A stretch of DNA of 9,345 bases, taken from the NCBI GenBank assembly GCA_016935885.1, contig JAFGQA010000232.1, positions 1 through 9,345 of the forward strand, read 5' to 3'. The DNA comes from Phycisphaerae bacterium (lineage in GTDB: Bacteria; Planctomycetota; Phycisphaerae; UBA1845; UTPLA1). Of the stretch, positions 1 to 5,524 are shown piece after piece. A program made the translations under genes and the position numbers. The notes beneath the pieces were generated by a model. The model saw only the letters and a program-made list of their open reading frames with translations. It did no database searches and was not told the origin of the DNA. How positions within the stretch are numbered: the stretch's first letter is position 1; each line of letters begins with the position of its first letter.

Positions 1-133
1 CCGTGACACTTCCGGCGGCATTCGATTCTGGGTGCCACGGGCGGCTTGTCCGCCCGTGCGGTCTCTCTGGTGGGCGCGGGGGCGTACGCACTGGCAGGCA
101 AGCTGCCAGTGGCACCCGCCCAGACTGTCACGG
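1..133. repeat. Nested palindromic intergenic repeat
   Basis: The sequence shows several inverted pairs nested inside one another. The outermost is ccgtgaca (1-8) with tgtcacgg (126-133). Inside it is gggtgcca (30-37) with tggcaccc (110-117). Within that are two separate hairpins: cacgggcgg/ccgcccgtg (36-44 and 50-58, loop cttgt) and cactggcag/ctgccagtg (89-97 and 103-111, loop gcaag). Each hairpin has a perfect 9-bp stem and a 5-nt loop, and the second resembles the first in reverse orientation. Short relatives sharing GTGCCAC occur at 5409-5438 and 9323-9345. I read it as a REP/BIME-like dispersed repeat rather than a gene. The left end may continue outside the window. Confidence 0.7.
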
Positions 134-391
134 ACCCGCACGGCAGTGAGCAGGAGACCTCCTGCTTGTTCCAGAACGCGCAACATGATAAGATTGGAAA
201 CACGAAAGCCGGTCTCCCACTGCTGCGAACGTCCGGCGGCTGTCGCACGATTCCGAGGATGGTGGCCTGTCGAGGTGCAGGGGCGCGTCGACGGGACGCT
301 GAGTTGGGCTTCGCGTGCGAGGTGTCAGCCATGGAGGCCGGGCTTTCCAGAGCGAGCCGAGACGCCGCACTCGCGTATCGAGTGCTTATGC
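134..391. other. Gene-free leader upstream of the secreted protein
   Basis: This is non-coding sequence between the palindromic repeat and the ribosome binding site of the first gene. Reading frames cross it, but none has a convincing ribosome binding site or a recognisable product. I could not find a convincing sigma-70 promoter with good spacing. The promoter of the downstream gene presumably lies here, but this is an inference from position. Confidence 0.4.
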
Positions 392-399
392 AGGAGGAG
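392..399 (+). promoter_or_regulatory. Ribosome binding site fixing the start at 405
   Basis: AGGAGGAG is a near-perfect Shine-Dalgarno sequence five bases before the ATG at 405. It decides in favour of that start over the in-frame GTG at 315, which would add residues ahead of the signal peptide, and over the ATG at 414. Confidence 0.8.
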
Positions 400-404
400 T
401 GCAC

Positions 405-1991
405 ATGGATGCGATGAGGTTCGTTCGATTATCGAGAGTGGGATGGACGGTGCTGGTTCTCGGCTTGTTTCACTATTGCGCGTCGGCCACCGCGGCGCCA
501 ACGGACTTGTTCGAGCGATATGGGGACGGCGGCAGGCATTTTGAAGAGGTCGAGACCGCCCACATGCTCGTCTACTTCCACCAGCGGATGATCGGCGAGG
601 CCACCGTCGAGAAGGATTACATCGTCTATCAGTTTGACAACGATACGGGTGAGCTCCTCGCGCGGAAGAGCCACTGGCGCGACGGCCTACCTGCTACGTT
701 GCCCCAGACGCTCCTTTCAGGAGAACAGGCCGAGGCGCTGGTCGATGGGGAGATCCAGTCCTCCCGTCTCTATATCATCTCTCCCGAGTCGGACGTCTTC
801 CCGCTCGACCCCACGCCGGAGAGCCCGTGCTGGTGTGTGCGCAGCATCGACGAGCACGGGGAGTACGTCGTCACGGTCATCGACGCGGTCGCGGGTGTGA
901 TTCTCGGCAACGGTGTGCCCCCGCCGTACACGGCATTCTCCCTGACAGGTCCGTGGTACTTCTCTCCGTGCAGCGGCGGGTGGACGGACTGGTCGGAGAA
1001 CGCCGAATCATGGTTCAACACGATGGGCTACTCGACCGAGGAGGTCCTGTGGCCAACGCAGGCGAAGATTCAGAGCCACATCCAGTCCAACGAGACGGCC
1101 ATGTTCTACGAACTGGCCCACGGCGGGAGCGACTACTTCGCAAGCGGGTGCGTGGGGGGAAACGATCCTGAGTATACAACCGCCTCCGAGATCGAGGCGT
1201 GGATGGCCGGCTACGAGAAGATGCCGTTCGCGTTCATAGGGAGCTGCGCCGGCATGTGTTCCACGGGCAACAACACGTTCGCCTACGAGTTCAGGAAGGG
1301 CTCGGATGAGAACACGACGGTCGTGGGGTACTGCGGCATGTCCGAACCGCAGTGCGACATTTGCTGGAGCTACTCCATCGCCTGGCAGGACTCGCTTTTC
1401 TACTACATGAACCTCGGGTGGGCGGTGAAGGACGCGTTCGAGCAAGCCAACGCGGACTACCCGGTCTGCGCGGGCGACAACGATTGCATGCGATTCGCCG
1501 GCGACGAGGACTTCGCGGTCGTACCTCCGGTGTCAAGGGTGCCGTCGATGGAGGCGTGCTGCGTGCCCTCCCAGCCCTGCTTCGAGGATACCGTCGCAAA
1601 CTGCACAGCCGCGGGTGGTACAGCGCAAGGCGCTGGCACGGTCTGCCTGGGACAACAAGCCTGTTGCATGCCTGATGGGAGCTGCGAGTTCATCGACGAG
1701 ATATGTTGTGATGACGAAGGGGGGGTATCGCAAGGACCTCGCACGGTGTGTCTTGGCGACGGCAACGGTGACGGTACGGATGAAGCCTGCGATTGTGATA
1801 CTTGCCCGGGTGACATGGACCGTTCCAACAATGTGGATATCTACGATCTTGACCAGTTCGTGACAGCACTTCTGAGCGACCCGTCGGATTGGTGCGCAGA
1901 TATCAACGACGACGGCAAGATCGATGGGCGAGACATTCATCCATTCGTGGATCGCGTCCTCGCCAACGGCGGTGCGGGGACCCCGTGCTGA
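405..1991 (+). CDS. Secreted modular protein: clan CD-like peptidase, Cys-rich repeats, dockerin-like end
   Basis: A 528-residue exported protein. Residues 1-31 form a signal peptide: Arg 5, 8 and 11, a hydrophobic core at 12-22, and a likely cleavage near ATAA (28-31). Residues about 45-190 look like a PepSY/FTP propeptide, for example VTVIDAVAG at 156-164. The central part has the clan CD pattern of a hydrophobic strand followed by His-Gly (FYELAHGG, H239) and a second strand followed by Cys (FAFIGSCAG, C281). The stretch from about 330 to 375 (SLFYYMNLGWAVKDAF) resembles gingipain-like C25 proteins. Two 33-residue cysteine-rich repeats follow (384-416 and 419-451), then two Ca-binding dockerin/EF-hand-like loops (470-481 and 499-510, DINDDGKIDGRD). 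The modular order and secretion are seen directly; the peptidase activity is inferred. It could instead be a non-catalytic surface protein. It converges on the minus-strand gene ending at 2155. Confidence 0.75.
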   Translation: MDAMRFVRLSRVGWTVLVLGLFHYCASATAAPTDLFERYGDGGRHFEEVETAHMLVYFHQRMIGEATVEKDYIVYQFDNDTGELLARKSHWRDGLPATLPQTLLSGEQAEALVDGEIQSSRLYIISPESDVFPLDPTPESPCWCVRSIDEHGEYVVTVIDAVAGVILGNGVPPPYTAFSLTGPWYFSPCSGGWTDWSENAESWFNTMGYSTEEVLWPTQAKIQSHIQSNETAMFYELAHGGSDYFASGCVGGNDPEYTTASEIEAWMAGYEKMPFAFIGSCAGMCSTGNNTFAYEFRKGSDENTTVVGYCGMSEPQCDICWSYSIAWQDSLFYYMNLGWAVKDAFEQANADYPVCAGDNDCMRFAGDEDFAVVPPVSRVPSMEACCVPSQPCFEDTVANCTAAGGTAQGAGTVCLGQQACCMPDGSCEFIDEICCDDEGGVSQGPRTVCLGDGNGDGTDEACDCDTCPGDMDRSNNVDIYDLDQFVTALLSDPSDWCADINDDGKIDGRDIHPFVDRVLANGGAGTPC

Positions 1992-2154
1992 CGAGCACGA
2001 AGGCGGTGCCGCCAGGCGTTTGGGGCTCATTCATCCGTGCGGAGGCGGGCTCGCCGGGCCATCGACCACGGCCACTCAACAGCCCCCGACCACAACAGAA
2101 AGCGGACATGCCCCTGGGCCCCTGGTGCCGACTTCACTGCGGCAAAGAGGCCAC
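1992..2154. other. Convergent intergenic region, no clear terminator
   Basis: This 163-bp gap separates two convergent genes. It is GC-rich, with short hairpin-capable stretches such as ggcggtgccgcc near 2003 and ggcgggctcgcc near 2044. Neither is followed by a T-run on either strand, so no intrinsic terminator can be called. Confidence 0.4.
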
Positions 2155-3102
2155 CTACCAGGCTTCGCCCGCTGCGCCCTCAATCGCGATGGGCGCTTCA
2201 AGATCAGGCAGCACGACGTGCGTGCCATCCTCGGAGATGGCCTCCGGCGGTACGCGCTCCGTGGCGCCCACTACCCGACCATCAGCCAACCTGTAACGCA
2301 GAAGGCCCCAAACACCCCACGCGTCCGCGCGTGGATTGAGCACAGTGAAGCGCAGTTGCTCCTTCAACTTGCGCATTTCCGCGAAGATACGCGCGCGCTC
2401 TTCCCGCGTGCTCGGCGGGAATCCCGTCCTAAGGTCAATCGTCTCGCCGTCGGATAGCGTGAATCGGATCACGTACGACCCCAGCCCGATCGGAAACGGT
2501 CGCTCCTCCACGATCTCGCCGGCGCCGGCATCACGCAGCCGCATGATCTCGTCGATCCGCATGTTCTCGGCCTGTTTGCCGGTGGGACGGCTACCACCCA
2601 CTTCGCGCGTTTCGCCGCTGCTCAGCGTGTACAGGATCTGATAAGTTGTGTGGCTGGTCTCCCCATCGCTGAATCCAGGGCCTTCGATCAACCCGGTCAC
2701 ACGACCCCCACCGGCCTGCTGGATTGCGTTGTATTCGGCAAACTCCTTGGCGGCCGCCTCCTCTTCCTCGACGCTGTATGGCTCGCTCCGATCGCTTTCC
2801 GAAAACGCCCACACGCCGCCGTCCGGGGCTTCCCACTTGATGACCTGTCCCTTCTGAATCGGTATGACAATCCAGCGCAGGATACTCCGCCCGGTCTCGG
2901 TCGCCGCCAAGCCGATGCCGGCCGCTCCGATGACCACCAATGCCGCCACCGGCCCGGTCCGGATTCGGGGCCGTCGCGTGCGGGCTCGTCCGGCGATGCT
3001 CATCATCCGTTGTCGTACGGCATGGGCACGAACCGGATCCGGCGTCGCGTCCACTTCGGTCGAGTCCAGCAGGTCTTTCAAATCCGAATCGTTTTCGTTC
3101 AT
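2155..3102 (-). CDS. Putative membrane-anchored anti-sigma factor or sigma-linked regulator
   Basis: A 315-residue protein encoded just downstream of an ECF sigma factor on the same strand. Residues 1-49 are a charged, presumably cytoplasmic segment. One transmembrane helix follows at about 50-67 (GPVAALVVIGAAGIGLAA), then a 245-residue domain outside the membrane. The N-terminal segment contains no HxxxCxxC zinc-finger motif, so it is not a classical ZAS anti-sigma factor. The outer domain holds three related strand-turn units with the pattern Y-x-[IL]-x-[YF]-x-L-[SA]-x-G, near residues 154, 210 and 266, about 56 residues apart. A Glu-rich stretch lies at 112-123. The start is supported by GAGGTGA six bases upstream. 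Pairing with the sigma gene and the one-TM topology suggest signal sensing and sigma control; no sequence family was recognised, so the role is inferred. Confidence 0.65.
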   Translation of the reverse strand: MNENDSDLKDLLDSTEVDATPDPVRAHAVRQRMMSIAGRARTRRPRIRTGPVAALVVIGAAGIGLAATETGRSILRWIVIPIQKGQVIKWEAPDGGVWAFSESDRSEPYSVEEEEAAAKEFAEYNAIQQAGGGRVTGLIEGPGFSDGETSHTTYQILYTLSSGETREVGGSRPTGKQAENMRIDEIMRLRDAGAGEIVEERPFPIGLGSYVIRFTLSDGETIDLRTGFPPSTREERARIFAEMRKLKEQLRFTVLNPRADAWGVWGLLRYRLADGRVVGATERVPPEAISEDGTHVVLPDLEAPIAIEGAAGEAW

Positions 3103-3108
3103 GGCAAG

Positions 3109-3115
3109 TCACCTC
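3109..3115 (-). promoter_or_regulatory. Ribosome binding site of the anti-sigma-like gene
   Basis: On the minus strand GAGGTGA lies six bases before the ATG at 3102-3100. The same heptamer with the same spacing precedes the GTG start at 7612. Confidence 0.7.
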
Positions 3116-3124
3116 AATCGCTAT

Positions 3125-3229
3125 CTAAATAGGACCAACATGAAGGGAAAACGAGGTCCCTTGTGGCAGCCCCGTCGGCCTTATTCGCCGCATTGGCCTT
3201 TACTTTCCCTATTGTGTGGACCTATTTAG
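3125..3229. repeat. 105-bp segment with 26-nt imperfect terminal inverted repeats
   Basis: The left arm (3125-3150) and the reverse complement of the right arm (3204-3229) match at 19 of 26 positions. Both begin ctaaatagg and both end agggaaa. The segment almost fills the gap between the sigma and anti-sigma-like genes, and its right end contains the sigma stop codon (TAA at 3228-3226 on the minus strand). It has no coding capacity of its own. It could be a MITE-like insertion, a long-range RNA hairpin between the two cistrons, or a pair of inverted operator sites. Flanking bases (ctat and ctgt) give no clean target-site duplication. Confidence 0.55.
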
Positions 3230-3849
3230 CTGTTCGAAAATCCTGACGAACCATCGGCATCAAGCCGCTGTCGCATTTCCTTAATGGCACGGCTCAAACG
3301 GGCACGGACGGCGTCCTCGCGACATGCCAGGACATCGGCGATGTCGGCGAAGGACATCTGCGCGTAATAACGCAGTACCACGACGGTCTGATACTTCGGG
3401 CGCAGGGCCAGCAGCGCGCCACGCACGCGCGCCGCCCGTCGTGCATCAGTCGAATCTGACGCGGTTGGGGATTCCGTGGCTTTCGCTGATACGCCCGCAA
3501 GTTGTCGCAGGACGAACTGACGCAGGCGGTTGCGACGGTAGTGCGTGTTGGCAAGGTTGGTGGCCGCTCGCAGCAGCCAGACGCGGACCTGCCGGATGTC
3601 GTCCTTCAACCGGCTGGTGCAAACCGCGGCCTTGTAGAACGTCTGGGCTGTCAGCTCCTCGGCCAGCTCGCGATCGAAGAAGCGGTGCAACAGATAGCGG
3701 TAAACAAGGGCGTGCAACTCCTCGAAATCAGAAGCCAGCATTTCGAGCGCCTTATCGCCAGACGAAGACCTTCGCGCTCGACCTAACACGCCGTCCTCCG
3801 CATCCCGCTGGGCCTCTCCGCACCTCGTTGCGATCACTGACACGGCCAT
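3226..3849 (-). CDS. ECF-type RNA polymerase sigma-70 factor
   Basis: A 207-residue sigma factor with only regions 2 and 4, the ECF arrangement. Region 2 spans about residues 41-108: DFEELHALVYRYL leads into DRELAEELTAQTFYKA (59-74), and the promoter -10 reading helix is VRVWLLRAATNLANTHYRRN (88-107). Region 4 spans about 142-196, with LRPKYQTVVVLRYY and a helix-turn-helix around MSFADIADVLACREDAVRARL. A Ser/Thr/Asp-rich linker joins them. It directs RNA polymerase to a specific promoter set. The ATG at 3849 has a purine-rich AAGGGA only about two bases away, which is tight. The Met at residue 37 (3741) starts just before region 2 and is a credible alternative. The next gene on the same strand encodes a one-TM protein, a usual partner for such sigma factors. 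The regulon is unknown. Confidence 0.88.
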   Translation of the reverse strand: MAVSVIATRCGEAQRDAEDGVLGRARRSSSGDKALEMLASDFEELHALVYRYLLHRFFDRELAEELTAQTFYKAAVCTSRLKDDIRQVRVWLLRAATNLANTHYRRNRLRQFVLRQLAGVSAKATESPTASDSTDARRAARVRGALLALRPKYQTVVVLRYYAQMSFADIADVLACREDAVRARLSRAIKEMRQRLDADGSSGFSNS

Positions 3850-4282
3850 CTTCCCTTTTCAACTAGGCCACCGCAATGCCGGCAGTCGCGTTCCTCTCCT
3901 ATAAGGACGCGCGGCAGCCGCGTCTGTGACAGGATTCCGCACGAGATTTGGGCGAAGGTCGGAGGTGCTGAATTCGGAATGGCTGATAGCGACCGGGCTG
4001 AATGAGCTGACGTGCTCACGTGGATGCGTGTTCCAGGCGAACGACGCAGATTCCCAGCTCAGCCGGCCGGTCGGTCAGCCCACGTCTTCAGATGTGGCGG
4101 ATGCGAACGTTCCGCCGGTTTGTTACCACGACGGCTAAGTCCATGGGCCGCCCCCTCCGGAAGTATCACAGGCCGCAAAGCGAAGTAGCCCTGGGTTGGC
4201 CTTGCCCATGCCACACGTCCAAGATACGCTGGGCGCGCCAGGGCGCCGGCGGCGCCGGAACACACACACGGGAGATCCAAGG
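3850..4282. other. 433-bp gene-free divergent region
   Basis: This region separates the minus-strand sigma gene from the plus-strand BamD-like gene, so promoters for both probably lie in it. No reading frame here looks like a real gene. It contains a GC-rich palindrome at 3906-3924 (gacgcg/cgcgtc arms around a 7-nt loop) and ggcgcc-ggc-ggcgcc at 4242-4256, about 26 bp before the BamD-like start. I found no convincing -35/-10 pair; a ttatag-like hexamer reads on the minus strand near 3900 but lacks a well-spaced partner. Confidence 0.45.
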
Positions 4283-5305
4283 ATGGCACGCAGCGGCACG
4301 TTGACGTTGATCGTCATGCTGGGGCTCGGGTCCGTCTGTCTGGCGGGCGAGGATGAGGAGACGTACCACGAACGGCTCGAGTTCGACGCCGCCACGGGGC
4401 AATGGGTGCCGATCGCGCCGCCGATTCCCGGCACCGACGCGGGGGAGTTGGCGATGGCACGGTCGCTGCTCGCCCGCGGGGAGTACAAGAAGGCCCGCAA
4501 GGCGTTCAAGGACTGGTTCAAGGCCTATCCCGAGTCGCCCAATTGGCCGGAGGCGCTCTTCTACGCGGCCGAGACCGAGGTCATGGCGGAGGACTCGAAG
4601 CCCAAGAAGGGCGATCTGATCAAGGCCTATGAGTGGCTGGAAGAACTGCTCGAGGACTGGCCTGGCACGGAGCTGGCCGACCGGGCGATCCGCAAGGAGA
4701 TGATCATCGCGGAGATGCTGCTGTTCAAGGATCGCAAACAGCGTGTCTGGCGCGGGCTGCTGTGGTTGTCGGGCAAGGAGGAGGCCTTGCAGATGCTCGA
4801 CCGGATCATCGACGACTGGGCCAGGGATACGCCCGTGGCCGAGCAGGCGCTGCGTCTCAAAGGGGACTACCATTACATCAACGGCGAATTCGACGAGGCG
4901 GAACTGGCGTACGCTCGGCTGGCTCGCGACTTCCCACGCGGGCGATATCACAAGATTGCAATGCTCCGCAGCGGGGAGTCGGCGTTTGCCCGGTTTCCAG
5001 GCGTGGAATTTGATGACGCGGACCTTCTGGAGGCGGAAGTGTACTTTACGGACTTCCAAGGACGCTACCCCCGGGATGCGGCGGAGTCCGGCGTCCCGCA
5101 GAGACTGAACCGCATCCGCGAGAGTCGGGCCCACAAGGAGTACACAATCGGCCGCTACTACGAGCGTACGAGGGAGGTCGATGCGGCAACGTACTACTAC
5201 CGGCTGGTCGAGCAAAACTGGCCCGCAACGACCTGGGCGGCGGAGGCGCGGAATCGGCTGGTCGCGTTGGGGGTCATGGAACCAAGAACGGCGGGCGATG
5301 AGTAG
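4283..5305 (+). CDS. BamD/YfiO-like outer membrane assembly TPR protein
   Basis: A 340-residue protein with a signal peptide at 1-22 (MARSGTLTLIVMLGLGSVCLAG), then helical tetratricopeptide-type repeats. Typical units are SLLARGEYKKARKAFKDWFK, LRLKGDYHYINGEFDEAELA and a late YTIGRYYERTREVDAATYYY. Proteins of the BamD/YfiO family sit on the periplasmic face of the outer membrane and help insert beta-barrel proteins, or act as general TPR scaffolds. BamD is normally a lipoprotein. Here the only early cysteine (C19, in GSVC) does not fit a lipobox because Val precedes it, so it may be soluble or differently anchored. The start at 4283 is preferred over the upstream in-frame ATGs at 4196 and 4208 because GGGAGA lies seven bases before it and the signal peptide begins there. 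It could also be a YbgF-like or other TPR protein. Confidence 0.75.
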   Translation: MARSGTLTLIVMLGLGSVCLAGEDEETYHERLEFDAATGQWVPIAPPIPGTDAGELAMARSLLARGEYKKARKAFKDWFKAYPESPNWPEALFYAAETEVMAEDSKPKKGDLIKAYEWLEELLEDWPGTELADRAIRKEMIIAEMLLFKDRKQRVWRGLLWLSGKEEALQMLDRIIDDWARDTPVAEQALRLKGDYHYINGEFDEAELAYARLARDFPRGRYHKIAMLRSGESAFARFPGVEFDDADLLEAEVYFTDFQGRYPRDAAESGVPQRLNRIRESRAHKEYTIGRYYERTREVDAATYYYRLVEQNWPATTWAAEARNRLVALGVMEPRTAGDE

Positions 5306-5524
5306 TGGGAGAAACGCCGAGGGCCGAAAGTCGAAGGCCGGAAGTGAAAGGCGGCAGCCGAAAGCTGAGACGTCGAGACGTTGAGAGCGCCAAGGGCTTT
5401 CAGCAGGACCCGCGGCACGCGCGGGAGACCCGTGCCACGAGTGCAGACAAGTGGGCCACGCCAACCACGCGACCCCGACCACGCGAGACGACCGGGCGAC
5501 GATCGCCTCTGCGTGAGCGCTAAC
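5306..5524. repeat. Intergenic region with degenerate CGAAAGNC repeats and a palindrome
   Basis: From about 5318 to 5366 the sequence is an irregular run of short units related to cgaaagtc/cgaaggcc, recurring roughly every 7-9 bases. At 5409-5425 a 6-bp stem (cccgcg/cgcggg) with loop gcacg is followed by cccgtgccacg. Bases 5414-5419 (ggcacg) can alternatively pair with 5431-5436 (cgtgcc), making it a relative of the repeat at the start of the window. No gene is supported here. Confidence 0.5.

Noticed and set aside
32..544. Possible small genes in the first 400 bases
   Set aside because: The frames cross the palindromic repeat, have no ribosome binding site and overlap the true secreted-protein gene out of frame.
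3502..3786. Plus-strand open frame opposite the sigma factor
   Set aside because: It lies within sigma region 2 coding sequence and shows no independent support.
3880..3945. Promoter for the sigma factor gene
   Set aside because: A ttatag-like -10 and a tgtcac-like -35 read on the minus strand, but the spacing is about 21 bp and neither is a good match.
4166..5482. Long open frame on the minus strand opposite the BamD-like gene
   Set aside because: Its product is rich in Arg, Pro and Leu with no recognisable motif and no ribosome binding site. It mirrors a plus-strand gene with a signal peptide and TPR units, and is a GC-rich shadow.
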